A stretch of DNA of 34,581 nt from Paulinella micropora (lineage: Eukaryota; Cercozoa; Imbricatea; Euglyphida): NCBI GenBank assembly GCA_009731375.1, contig BJOX01000117.1, forward strand, positions 920,147 to 954,727, read 5' to 3'. The notes under the pieces are model-generated. The model saw only the letters and a list, made by a program, of their open reading frames with translations. It did no database searches and had not been told where the DNA came from. Position numbers and translations under genes: made by a program. Shown piece after piece: positions 19,788 through 29,399 of the stretch (position 1 is its first letter; the number at the start of each line of letters is the position of its first letter).

Positions 19788-20853
19788 ATGAAAGATGCCT
19801 TATCAAAAAAGTATTTACCAGAAATAAAAATCGTTGATTTATCGCGAGCCTTAAAAAGGAAACTTGAAATGGACGGACATACAAAATTGAAACATAGAGA
19901 AAATATCAAATGGATTATGGCTATGATAAAAAGGTTTAATATTGATGTAGGAACCGAAGAGGACCAAATAAAAAAGAAAATAGCAGATTATGCTAAGTAT
20001 GATGAGTATATGGGGAAACAAGGAGGGGCAGGTAGAAAATTACACCATACATTGGACGAAATGATAAATAAAGTATTTTCAATAGCGAAAATAAAAAAAT
20101 ACTTAGCCCACAAAGATTGGAAACACACAATGAACAAACATGATTTTATAAAAACTCTAACTAGCAAAATGACAATAGACCCAAATGTTGATAAACAAGT
20201 TTCAACGGATTTAAATATTGATGAGGGAATGCCCCAACCGCTACCCCCGCCATTTGAGCCACAGCCACAGCAACCAGAGCCACAACCACAGCAACCAGAG
20301 CCAGAGCCACAACCACAGACAGAGGAGCCCCCGCCAGAGGAGCCACAGCAGGGTGAGGGGCGGGGACTAATGACTAATGAAATAGATGAAATAATGAAAA
20401 AATATGGATGGTATCTCGGAGCGATAGCCAGTGATGAAATTTACAAGTTGAAGCCCGGAAGCAGAAAGCGATACGGATTTATTATGAATACAGACCCGAG
20501 CAACAAAAAAAGGACAGCACTGGATGGCAATATGGATAAGTCTAGATAAAGACAGGAGTGTTGAAGTGTATGACCCTTTGGCTGAATATCAACCGACTGA
20601 AGACTTTCAACAACAAATGAAACAACTAATAGATAAAAGCCACCCAGATAGTTATTTGTTAATGAAGGTTAATCAAGTGAAAGAGCAGAGTGATACTTCG
20701 GACACGTGTGGATGGTTTGCTATGAGGTTTTTAATGGAGCGAGCGAAAGGTATTAAATTTAAATTTGCCAGCGGTTATACAGACTTAAAAGAAGAAGAAG
20801 CGGAGAAATTAAAAGCACAGAATGGTTATGGTAATTTTGATACATACATTTGA
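19788..20853 (+). CDS. Adenovirus-type maturation cysteine protease (Ulp1/adenain fold), frame-broken
   Basis: The N-terminal about 145 residues are helical, then a Pro/Gln/Glu-rich linker (about 146-200), then the protease domain. The first frame ends at 20549, but the domain continues from an A7 tract (20505-20511) in the next frame to 20853. The catalytic His is in GQHWMAIW (codon 20518), the Asp in YDPL (codon 20572), and the catalytic Cys in DTCGWF (codon 20707), preceded by a Gln in VKEQSDTS. This His-Asp-Gln-Cys arrangement is that of adenain-like proteases that cleave capsid precursors during maturation. One extra A in the tract explains the break, either a sequencing/assembly error or inactivation. 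It sits directly before the capsid genes, as in virophages. Confidence 0.85.
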
Positions 20854-20882
20854 TATTTTCTAATATATAGATTTTTGAGTTT

Positions 20883-20909
20883 GTAAGTGGTTTTTTAAAA
20901 AGCACTTAC
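20883..20909 (+). promoter_or_regulatory. Hairpin abutting the penton gene start
   Basis: GTAAGTG (20883-20889) pairs with CACTTAC (20903-20909), extended by T5/A5 across one mismatch; the ATG follows one base later at 20911. A TTTTCTAATATATAG promoter-like word lies at about 20866-20870 upstream. Confidence 0.5.
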
Positions 20910-20910
20910 G

Positions 20911-21899
20911 ATGGAGTACAAGGGAGGAAGAAGTTCAGGTATCTATTACATAAATAGCAAAAATAGAATAACGGGAACAGACAGCGACTTTACACATGAA
21001 ATCAATATGAAGGGACTAGACAATCCAACTCACTGCAAAATTCTTCATATTTATGTGCCGAAATCGTATTACTCCGTGGCTTCACCATATAATACTTTTA
21101 CATTATCCGAAGACGGGTATGAGGCTTTAATTACGATACCTGAAGGAAACTACACAATGAACAACTTAAAAAATAAACTATCTGAGATATTGACGGCAGA
21201 AAGTCCGAATGATTACACTTATGTTGTCTCAAGCAACAATACAAACACAGAAGCGGAGGATGGTAAATTAACATTCAGTGTTTCAAATAACGGAGGTATT
21301 CAACCACAATGAACAACTTAAAAAATAAACTATCTGAGATATTGACGGCAGAAAGTCCGAATGATTATACTTATGTTGTCTCAAGCAACAATACAAACAC
21401 AGAAGCGGAGGATGGTAAATTAACATTCAGTGTTTCAAATAACGGAGGTATTCAACCGCGGTTTATATTTGATGGTGATACACGTATTCATGAGGTAATG
21501 GGTTTTGATAGAAATTCAACATATTTCTTTGCTAATGATTTTATTAAATCGCCAAATGTAATTATTCTAACTGGTGAAAAAACTCTGTATCTTCAATCGG
21601 ATTTGGTGAATGAAGGTGATAATCATGTGCTACAAGAAATATACACAGCCAACGAAATTCCTTTTGGTTCTGTCATTTATGATGGAAGCGGGTCTGAGTA
21701 TGGTAAAACATTGTCCGCTAATTCAAACAATGTATTCAGGTTTTACTTGACAGACGAAAACGACCAAGCAATAAATCTTAATGGTTTGGGTATCGTTATG
21801 ACATTATTGGTTTATCGTGAAACGAATTACTTTAGTTTATTTAATTCATTCTTTAATCTTTTGAATTATTTATTTTTTTCTATAAATATATTCTGGTAA
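20911..21899 (+). CDS. Minor capsid (penton) protein with frame-breaking 152-bp tandem duplication
   Basis: The N terminus has the typical start of Polinton-like virus penton proteins: a YYINSKNRITGTDSDFTH strand, then an IYVPKSYYSV segment and a GNYTMNNL element; the second half has SDLV, a VLQEIYT strand and an LTDENDQAINLNGL motif near the end. These single-jelly-roll proteins occupy capsid vertices. A 152-bp stretch (21157-21308) is repeated directly at 21309-21460 with one T/C difference. Since 152 is not a multiple of three, the first frame stops at 21310-21312 while the second copy restores the correct frame to 21899. A single copy would give a continuous protein of about 278 residues. 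The end (VYRETNYFSLFNSFFNLL...) is hydrophobic and fits the family. Confidence 0.85.
21157..21460 (+). repeat. 152-bp tandem direct repeat inside penton gene
   Basis: Two head-to-tail copies starting at ATGAACAACTTAAAAAATAA (21157 and 21309), differing at one base (GATTACACTT versus GATTATACTT). Confidence 0.95.
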
Positions 21900-21933
21900 A
21901 TTAGTTAATTTACACTACTTCAAAAAACAAAAA
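21900..21933 (+). promoter_or_regulatory. Major capsid gene leader
   Basis: AT-rich leader; a TTTTTTTCTATAAATATATT TATA-like element lies just upstream at about 21870-21889, overlapping the 3' end of the penton gene. It matches the TCTATA words seen before other genes of the element. Confidence 0.4.
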
Positions 21934-23389
21934 ATGCCTGTCAATACGGAGGAGAACTAGTCCATCAGACTAAGGAACTGCTCACAGGTAAGTATGAATT
22001 GAACAAACTTACCACTCGTGAAGGCTCACAACCCGTCGCACTTACTACTGCTGGTGGTCTGGAAAACACCTTTGAAATTCCTACTAGACCTTTGAACCTT
22101 GCGAGGAGTGTGTTGCGATTTACATACACTCCGTCTGGTGGAGGTGCTGGCGGTCGCTACAATCGTATATATATGGATTGTCTGTCTATGATTAAAACTA
22201 TTGAATTGCGAAGCCGAAGCGGGCAGTATCTGTGTAATCTTCAACATGTGGGGAACTACACTAAGGTGATATGGAAACCTGAAATGAAGTATGAAAAATT
22301 TATGGCACTTGAAAATCATGGTGCTGGTGTGGCTAGCGGTGCTATGCTTCAAAAGTGTAATGCAGGAAAAGTTGAAATTGGAACTAGAGCAGAGAGAAAG
22401 ACAATTACTGATGCGGCGGATACCGCAGGTCTTAAGGCTGCAGTTCAAGCATACTACAAAGTGCCTCTTGTTAATGCTCGTCGCCACGATGATACCGCTC
22501 TCGCTGATAGCACTGCTGGAAATTATAGCCTTGTTAATGTTCCTTTTGAGGAGGCTAAGTATTTTGAAGGCGGTGGTGATAATACTGCTACCCCTGTTAT
22601 TAATGTTAAGTTTCCTTTGGGTATGCTGTTTGGCACTATTTTTGAACTGGATAAGACTATCGGATTTAATGAAATTTTGGATTTGCGTATTGTGTGGGCT
22701 GAAACCAACCGCTCTTCATTCTATGGTGCTGATGCGAGTGCTATCTCTGCTGGTGCTGCCGCTACGACCGCTGGGGCTATTGTCTCTAACCTAAATCTAT
22801 TCCTTGCTGTTGAGACCCGAATGTCATCCTCGGCGTCCAACAAAAGATTGCGGGTGAAGGTTTTCCGTTTAAGATTGAGTATCCTATCGCTTGGAAGCAA
22901 AGTCTTCAAACAACTCAGCAAAATTTTGTTATCAAAATGAACCGCTCGCAGGGTGAGAGAATTCGTCGTATCTATACATCTGTCTTTAACAGCACTGAGA
23001 GTGCCAATACTTCTTTTGATAATGATAATAGAGCAGATGGTAAAGTTATTACTTATTACACAACACTTGATGGAACTCGTCTCCAACAATTTGACGTTGA
23101 CACATCTGAGAATGAAGACTATATGATTTTGAAGGATAAGTTGAAGGGGAGTGCTATCCTAAACAGCGATGTCTATCATTACAACTGGTTCCACGTAGAT
23201 ACTTGGGATAACAACCGCCCGCTATGCGATAAGGATACTGACGGCTATGAGGTGAGTGGTCTAAGCCTTGACACCGAGAGACGATATGAATTTTCGGCGA
23301 CTACTCCAAATGCTATCCAAAACCATTACACTTATGCCATTCTTCAGCGAAGTGTGCTTGTTAAGGGAATTGAAATTTTGATGACTTAA
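21934..23389 (+). CDS. Major capsid protein (double jelly-roll type), two frame breaks
   Basis: The readable frame runs 21999-22940, but flanking frames clearly belong. An ATG at 21934 (MPVNT) leads after one missing G in the GG at 21948-21949 into GGELVHQTKELLTGKYEL and the main frame. At a CCC run (22816-22818) one missing base shifts the reading to a frame containing PNVILGVQQKIAGEGFPFKI and on to MNRSQGERIRRIY and the stop at 23389. Total is about 485 residues, a normal size for the Polinton-like and virophage group. The main frame has the beta-rich pattern with PTRPLNLARSVLRF and GTIFELDKTIGFNEILDLRI. The protein forms the pseudo-hexameric capsomers. Its place after penton and protease supports the call. 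Identification rests on context and general pattern, not on a database search. Confidence 0.85.
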
Positions 23390-23554
23390 TGATATTTTAT
23401 TCACAAATCTTTTTTCAAAAGAAGGTTCATAAAACATCGAATGCCATTAAAGTAAAAAAATTAATAGATTAAATAATTTTTTTCTTGTATAATAATATAG
23501 GAAAACGACGTTTGAGAATAAACGAGAGTGCGTAGCACGAAGTGAAATTCTCAA
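23390..23554 (+). promoter_or_regulatory. Structured intergenic cassette, copy 3
   Basis: Begins with ATGATATTTTATTCA (copy 1 has ATGATATTTTACTCA), then AAACATCG (23432-23439), CCATTAAAGTA, a TTTTTTTCTTGTATAATAATATAG promoter-like stretch, CGACGTTT (23506-23513), and TTTGAGAAT (23511-23519) pairing perfectly with ATTCTCAAA (23547-23555). Inside is GAGAGTGCGTAGCACGA (23524-23540). The last base of the 3' arm is the A of the start codon at 23555, so folding would occlude or present the start. Confidence 0.6.
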
Positions 23555-24793
23555 ATGTCCCACCAGCGAAATTTAATCGCACAAAATCCTGACGGAGAAT
23601 TTATAAATGTCAGGGTTGGATATGATGGTGATATTGAAACAAATAATTCCAAAACCGCTTTTGGTGAAGCAGTAGTAGGTCAATTAACACCAGTATTACA
23701 AGAAATCTTTCCATATACCATTAATACTAGGATATGGACAAAAACAGAAACAAAATCGTCTGTGTCATTTTTGAATAATATGGCTGAATTGAAAACAACT
23801 GCTAATGCTACGGCAGATGCTGGATTAGTAAGTAAAAGGAGAATAAAATATAGAACTGGAATGGGGGTCCTAGCCCGATTTACTGCTCTATGGACAACGG
23901 ACGATACAAAAGATTACTATTCATATATTGGAATAGGAAATGACCTTAACGATGGATTTTATTTTTACAAAAATCAAGCAGGAATGAATATCGCACATTA
24001 TGCGGGAGGTGCTGCAGATTATATTGACCAAGAAGACTGGGACGACCTTTGCGATGGAACTTCGGCTATGCCAAACTTAGAGTGGAGTAAAGGAAATGTA
24101 TTTCAAATTCAATTTCAATATTTAGGTTTTGGTGCTATTAAGTTTTATATTGAAAATCCCATAACAGGATTATTTCAATTAGTTCATATGATTGACTATG
24201 CGAATGCTAATAATGGTGTAAGCCTGCGAAATACAACATTACCTTTTACAGCAGTAATGAGAAATGATGCAAAGACTGGAATACAAACTCTTAAAACAGC
24301 GAGTGCTAGTTTATTCATTGAGGGAACGAATACGATAAACACAAGTATAACAAACGAAGTGGAAGGAAGTAAAGCAGCAAACACAACTGAAAGCCCTATT
24401 ATTAGTATCAGGAATAAAGCAACATTTGATGCGGGCGGTGCTAATTTAACCAATTATTCAAATGTTTATCCCACTTTGATAAGTATTACAAATGAAGATA
24501 CTAAGTCAAATGTTGTCAGAATGGTATTAAATGGAACACTAACTGGCGCAGGTTTTGCAGATGTTGATTCTAAGTATTCAATTGTAGATACTGACACAAA
24601 GGCGAGTGCTATCGCAAACGGAACAACAATTTTTAAACTATATGTAAATAGTGCTTCAACTCAACAAATCAATCTTAGAAGTTATGATATATACCTATCG
24701 CCGAGTGATGTATTGACTTTTACACAGAAGTCTGTCTCTGCTGGTGGAGGAGGAAATATCAATATTATTGCTAATTTTATAGAAGACCAATAA
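23555..24793 (+). CDS. Putative virion appendage/structural protein, beta-rich
   Basis: 412 residues, intact. A Gln/Asn/Thr/Val-rich composition with few charged helices suggests a beta-sandwich protein. Segments such as RTGMGVLARFTALWTT, then YSYIGIGNDLNDGFYFY and NVFQIQFQYLGFGAIKFYIE resemble lectin-like or carbohydrate-binding structural proteins of phages; the C terminus has a Gly-rich loop (SAGGGG) and a short beta end. It directly follows the major capsid gene behind the structured cassette, so it is probably expressed with virion genes. I do not recognise a named family. No catalytic motif seen. Confidence 0.65.
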   Translation: MSHQRNLIAQNPDGEFINVRVGYDGDIETNNSKTAFGEAVVGQLTPVLQEIFPYTINTRIWTKTETKSSVSFLNNMAELKTTANATADAGLVSKRRIKYRTGMGVLARFTALWTTDDTKDYYSYIGIGNDLNDGFYFYKNQAGMNIAHYAGGAADYIDQEDWDDLCDGTSAMPNLEWSKGNVFQIQFQYLGFGAIKFYIENPITGLFQLVHMIDYANANNGVSLRNTTLPFTAVMRNDAKTGIQTLKTASASLFIEGTNTINTSITNEVEGSKAANTTESPIISIRNKATFDAGGANLTNYSNVYPTLISITNEDTKSNVVRMVLNGTLTGAGFADVDSKYSIVDTDTKASAIANGTTIFKLYVNSASTQQINLRSYDIYLSPSDVLTFTQKSVSAGGGGNINIIANFIEDQ

Positions 24794-24824
24794 AGCAAAA
24801 AAAAAAATACAATAGAACAAAATA

Positions 24825-25357
24825 TCACAGATATTTTTTTACCGCATCTTTGTTATTAAAATAAGGTTGTTGAATTAAATATTCAAGGTATGGTTTATCA
24901 ATCTTAGCAACATCTTCAATTTTCATTTTTTATACTTACCATATTGAAGAACAACATCTTTCTTTAATATACATCCTTCTTCTGTACATGTAGCAGTCGC
25001 TATCTCTTCTCCTACATTAGCCTTGATTTCGGTAATTCCAGTCTCTTTCAAGTCAGTCGCCTTAAAAGGAGTGCTCTCTTCTTGCTGACCGACAATATCT
25101 TCGATATTGCTTACGCTCTTTCGAGCAGTAAAGGTCGCATGTTGTACGAAGGACACATCTTCAACTACGTTGGAGTTGTCCGTTACGGTCTCCAATGGAA
25201 TAACTACTTTCACATTGTCGTCCCTCGGCTTGTATTTCTCATAGAAAGAAACAATGTCAGGCTTAGTCCATTTAATCGTGGGCTTTTTAATAGAAACATC
25301 AAGGTTCCATTTTTCAATTTCATTCAAGTAGTCTTGTTTGGTGTTGAGGTCGGCCAT
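24825..25357 (-). CDS. Element protein with small FGKYKG-like C-terminal domain, frame-broken
   Basis: Starts MADLNTKQDYLNEIEKW at 25357, just inside a 10-N gap; an N-terminal helical region with KWTKPDIVSFYEKYKPR, an acidic middle, then CTEEGCILKKDVVLQYGKYKK and a stop at 24923-24925. One base missing in an A6 tract (T run 24926-24931 on the plus strand) would continue into the 33-residue frame to 24825 (KIEDVAKIDKPYLEYL...). GKYK(G)xxIxDVAxxDxxYLxWL is the pattern of the small domain found at the C terminus of exonuclease X and in DUF3820 proteins. The same motif ends the neighbouring gene at 25672-25862. Convergent with 23555-24793. Role unknown; possibly nucleic-acid handling. Confidence 0.55.
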
Positions 25358-25360
25358 CTT

Positions 25361-25671
25361 NNNNNNNNNNTAGCCATTGGTCTTTCATATCCGCTAAATT
25401 CCATTTTAAGGAGCCCATTTTATTTTTCTGTCCTATTCTTGAATGTAATATGTCTTTTGGCGAGATATAATCAACATTGTAAATACCGATAGGAAGATTA
25501 TTATAATCAAATGGTGCGATAGTCATCTTAATTTCTCCAACCATGAATAAATTAAGCATCGCTGTTGGGTATAAAGATACGACATCCGCATCAACTAAAT
25601 AATCGGTTAATTCATCAAATGTGATTTTCCCTGCTAAGTAGTCCCTGTATTGTTTTGAAACNNNNNNNNNN
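25361..25671. other. Scaffolded insert: 291-bp second DNA polymerase fragment between two 10-N gaps
   Basis: The sequence 25371-25661 is a near copy (about four internal substitutions) of the polymerase palm region at about 26935-27225, including motif A. N runs at 25361-25370 and 25662-25671 bound it on both sides. The substitutions change amino acids (for example KMTIAP versus KMAIAP, QKNKMG versus QRNKMG). It interrupts two unrelated small genes, so it is most likely a misplaced contig from another element copy. Confidence 0.85.
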
Positions 25672-25862
25672 ACATCTTGAATTTTTTTTCCTTTGTATTT
25701 GCCGAATGGAAAAGTATCCTTTGGCTTGCCTTCTCTACTTTTTTCAATTGCCTTAATTTCTTCGTCAATCATCTGTTGGACATCTCTTACTGAAAAGTAT
25801 TCCTTATTCTTCTCAATTGAAAGTCGTCCAAATTTTTCAGATAGTCTGGTGAGGGAGGTCAT
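25672..25862 (-). CDS. N-terminal part of a second FGKYKG-domain protein, cut by gap
   Basis: Starts at 25862 (MTSLTRLSEKFGRLSIEK), with a helical middle (VRDVQQMIDEEIKAIEKS) and then FPFGKYKGKKIQDV at the gap edge, the beginning of the exonuclease X C-terminal/DUF3820-like domain. The remainder is lost in the 10-N gap. Upstream is ACTCTATATAGACC directly before the ATG, a TCTATA-type promoter word. It lies just downstream of the polymerase on the same strand. Confidence 0.55.
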
Positions 25863-25923
25863 TGGTCTATATAGAGTGGTAAAAAATTTTATGAAAAAAA
25901 ATTAATTAATTATGATTAAATTC

Positions 25924-28900
25924 TCAAATATCAAAGCCGTAAGGGATACTATCATTTTCGTTGATAAACTCACGGCCCGACCATTTATTTTCATTTACTT
26001 TCTTTTTTATGTTTATAGTATGAATTATGCTGAAATGGTTAATGTTTTGCTGTTTGCTATTTCGTGATAAATGAATTTTCTTCATTTGAAAATCTCTAAC
26101 ATTTTCAATGCTTTCTCCTAAATCCATCTTTTCATATACTTCTGGATTTAGCCCTTTTGAATTCAACCCCTTACCGCGGAGATGGTAGTATCTCTTTTTT
26201 ACTCCTTCATTTTCGTAGCATTCGATTATATGAACTCCTTTGTCTTTATGTTTCAAGTCATTCTTAGTAAGGTAAGGTAGAAAGGCTTCATTCGTTGTAA
26301 ATTCTAACATATACAATTTTGGAGCGATCCATATTCCTCTTATTATCTTACAACAATCTCCTAAGTCATCTGTTATTCCACCGAGAGATTTATCTCCAAG
26401 TCTTTTAATAAGTTTGGCAAACATAACATGCAACACTAAACTATCGGTATCGGTGTAATAGAAGTCGGCTTCTATGTCTTTATTTGGATTAGCCTCTTTT
26501 ATGTAGTTATACATAATTCGTCTGCTATATGCTAAAATGAAAGCCCCGTAATGAGAAGGTTTAGTTATGCTCTCTTCAATTATTTCTTCCTTTCTAGGAA
26601 TTCCTGATACATGCCATAGTTTGTTTCCGTCTTTATCTTTGAATTCAACCACATCGGATATATAATTTTTCGTCCAAAATTTCCAATACTCCTCATTTGA
26701 TTTAATATATTCTGCTTCTGTCGGGATAGGTCGTTGTATCATCTTTCCGTATAACGAATTCATAAATAGTTTGGCTAACAAATATTGCGGTGTTCCTTTT
26801 TCGCTATTTTCTTTCGCCTTAAACATTTCTAATATATATTCTTTGAATACTGGTTCTGCCTCCTCTGTATAGTATCCTTTATGAATTGTTATATCGTAGC
26901 CTTCCTTAATCATATCTTCAATATCAACACTTGTAAGCCATTGGTCTTTCATATCCGCTAAATTCCATTTTAAGGAGCCCATTTTATTTCTCTGTCCTAT
27001 TCTTGAATGTAATATGTCTTTTGGCGAGATATAATCAACATTGTAAATACCGATAGGAAGATTATTATAATCAAATGGTGCGATAGCCATCTTAATTTCT
27101 CCAACCATGAATAAATTAAGCATCGCTGTTGGGTATAAAGATACGACATCCGCATCAACTAAATAATCGGTTAATTCATCAAATGTGATTTTCCCTGCTA
27201 AGTAGTCGTTGTATTGTTTTGAAATAAATCTTTTTTTGCTTGGATATGTTCTTGCTCCGATAACTGCTTTTCTGAATGCTTTTTCTTGTTCAATAGTTGG
27301 AAGTCTCACATCGTGCTTACCATCAATCATTTTCTTCCAGATATTGAAGGCTAGGCTTGAAGTTGAAATGTATGAAGTTAAATTCACCGAGTGTTTTTCA
27401 AATATCTCTGTGTTTATTTTATCATATAACTCTTTTAACCCCATAACATCGCACTTCAAATATTCAAGACACTTATTTCTTAATTCTTCACTCATTATTT
27501 CCCATTCTGCGGCTTGGTCGTGGTCGAAATCTCCTTTAAGAGTTTTACATTTCATATTTTCTAAGTTTTCTTTTAATGTCCCCTGAGTATGCTTACACAT
27601 ATCCCACATTTTAATATTTTCAAATTGTAAAGAAATTATTGAGCCGTTATTAATCATGTGTGATTTTGGTTTAATACCTCTTCTTATTAATTCCTGTTTA
27701 ATGAAGTAGTGGTCGAAGTTCGCCCCATTAAATCCATTCACATATAAAATCGGTGCTTCTTCATCTTTCTTCTTTTTCTTTCTTACTCCTGCTACTTTCT
27801 TGACTGGATTATGTGATTGTTTGTTAGACCATTCTAATGCTAACTTTCTTCCTCTATCTAAGAGTAAATCAAGAAATTTAGAAATACAATCTTTACCACC
27901 GAAATATTTAAATCCCTCAGTTCCTTGTGTATATCCGACTATATAGCAGTCGTGGATATCAAAGCCATCAGAAATCATTTTGTTTCTCCATGTTTCTAGG
28001 TCATAATGAAGAATTTCATTTTTGTTATTGTATTTTCTTTGTGGAATTTAGTTATTAAATGTCGTTGTCCGTTCTTTAAAATTCTAGTATTAGCATAATT
28101 TATTCTTTTTGGGTTGCATGTGTGCTTATCGAAATATTCATACAAACATTTTTCGCATTTGCTTTTATATCTTTTGATTAATCCGAAATAATGATTATTC
28201 TCCAAGAAAATCATAATGTCTGCTTCTTCTCCGATATTATTTGTGCTTATAGTTTCTTTTGTATAAGCATTCGTAATTTCGTATGTCTTCCCCTCCTTTA
28301 TCAAAGCATTAAGGATTTTTACCGCTGTAGAAAATGGAATTGGACAATCATTAGAAAGATTGAATTGTTCTCTAATATCATTACATCTTTTTCTGTTAAT
28401 GAGTGGCATATTAAGAATGTCTTTACACAGAAAGAATAAGCAATTATTATTTTTGCTAGCGGGAGATATTAATATACTTTCTTCTGATTTTGTTTTTTTA
28501 CATTTATATTTCCCTTCATAGCATCCGCCTCCGTTTTCTTGAATTACTACTACCTTAGCATATTCAATGATTCGGTCATAACCTAATCCAGATGCTTCAA
28601 TATTGCTTATGTTAAACTCATTCAACATTTCAATAAAATCATCATAGTTTTTTATTTGAAACGAATTAAATGTTTTCTTTTTATAATATCTATTTAATTC
28701 TTCGTGGTCTGTTATGTATGTAATAGTAATATGAACATCGGCGTTTCCTGTCATACCATTTCTTTTAGCATCTAATAGTATAGGAATTAGAACCTCTCGC
28801 TCTAATGCGTCAGTATCGTAAAAGTTTATGTTTAATCCTTGCTTCTCGTATGTAAGAGAGTTTAATCTATTGTCCCGCCTAGATTTTAACTCTACTACTT

Positions 28901-29006
28901 TAAATTCCCTTTTGTTTTCTCTAGTCTCAGTTTTCCTCAAATTCGCCCTTACCTTCGCTAGTTCTACATTCTCCTTTGTTGGTCTGGGTGGTAGTGGTGG
29001 TGGCAT
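25924..29006 (-). CDS. Protein-primed family B DNA polymerase, one frame break
   Basis: Two frames form one gene of about 1030 residues. The first (29006-27996) starts MPPPLPPRPTKENVELAKVR and holds the long N-terminal region of virus polymerases of this kind, with NNCLFFLCKDIL and NNHYFGLIKR segments that recall an OTU-like Cys/His fold (weak). One missing A in the tract at 28019-28023 shifts the frame immediately before the exonuclease motif I, HYDLET (27991-28008). The second frame then has exo II (NGFNGANFDHYF), motif A (DADVVSLYPTAML), motif B (KLFMNSLYGKM) and motif C (YYTDTDSLV), and ends NKWSGREFINENDSIPYGFDI. It replicates the linear genome using a protein primer at the TIRs. All polymerase and exonuclease catalytic residues are present. 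As assembled, the N-terminal third is detached. Confidence 0.92.
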
Positions 29007-29168
29007 TACTTTTATATTGATATGGATATAAAAATAATAAAATAAATTAAATTGTTTTACCGATATTATATATAATAAAAAATCTTACCTTTAAATAGAA
29101 ATTAATTTTAGTTGATACTATGATATCATCGTCTAATTTATGTTGAAGCAAAAAAGTATTTTCGCCAA
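29007..29168. promoter_or_regulatory. Polymerase upstream region (minus strand)
   Basis: Very A/T-rich with several TATA-like words (ATTATATATAATA, TTTTTATATCC reading on the minus strand) before the polymerase ATG at 29006. No ORF seen. Confidence 0.35.
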
Positions 29169-29348
29169 TTACAATTTCTCTCTTGCTTTCATTTCTTCAT
29201 ACTCTTTAAGTTTCCTGTTTCGTTCTTTCAATTTTTCCTTTCTTCTTATATTTACTACTTCGCGGTGCTTATGATAATAAGCAGTTGCTTTTTCATTATT
29301 CGCCTTTCGTTTGTCTTCAGGTGTGAGATATTTCTTATGTCTCCCCAT
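29169..29348 (-). CDS. Small basic protein (59 aa)
   Basis: Complete frame from ATG at 29348 to TAA at 29169: start MGRHKKYLTPEDKRKANNEK, then AYYHKHREVVNIRRKEKLKE and a helical Lys/Glu end. The YLTPEDKRKANNEKxxxYYxKHREVVNxRRKEK pattern occurs in many short DNA-virus and phage basic proteins and suggests a nucleic-acid-binding helix pair. Preceded by TTATAATATAG right before the ATG and by the repeated promoter block at 29357-29399. Confidence 0.6.
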   Translation of the reverse strand: MGRHKKYLTPEDKRKANNEKATAYYHKHREVVNIRRKEKLKERNRKLKEYEEMKAREKL

Positions 29349-29356
29349 ATCTATAT

Positions 29357-29399
29357 TATAAGTAATATAATTTATTTCTTTAAATGGTTTTACATTTTA
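29357..29399 (-). promoter_or_regulatory. Repeated promoter block, copy A
   Basis: About 43 bp nearly identical to 29680-29722; on the minus strand it reads GTAAAACCATTTAAAGAAAT then AAATTATATTACTTATA. It spans the stop of the upstream gene and the start region of the next, so both small genes share the same junction sequence. Confidence 0.6.

Noticed and set aside
22026-22794. Overlapping frames within the major capsid gene on both strands
   Set aside because: Shadow frames of the capsid coding sequence, without family features.
25082-25492. Plus-strand frame across the 10-N gap next to the polymerase fragment
   Set aside because: Shadow of minus-strand genes joined artificially by N.
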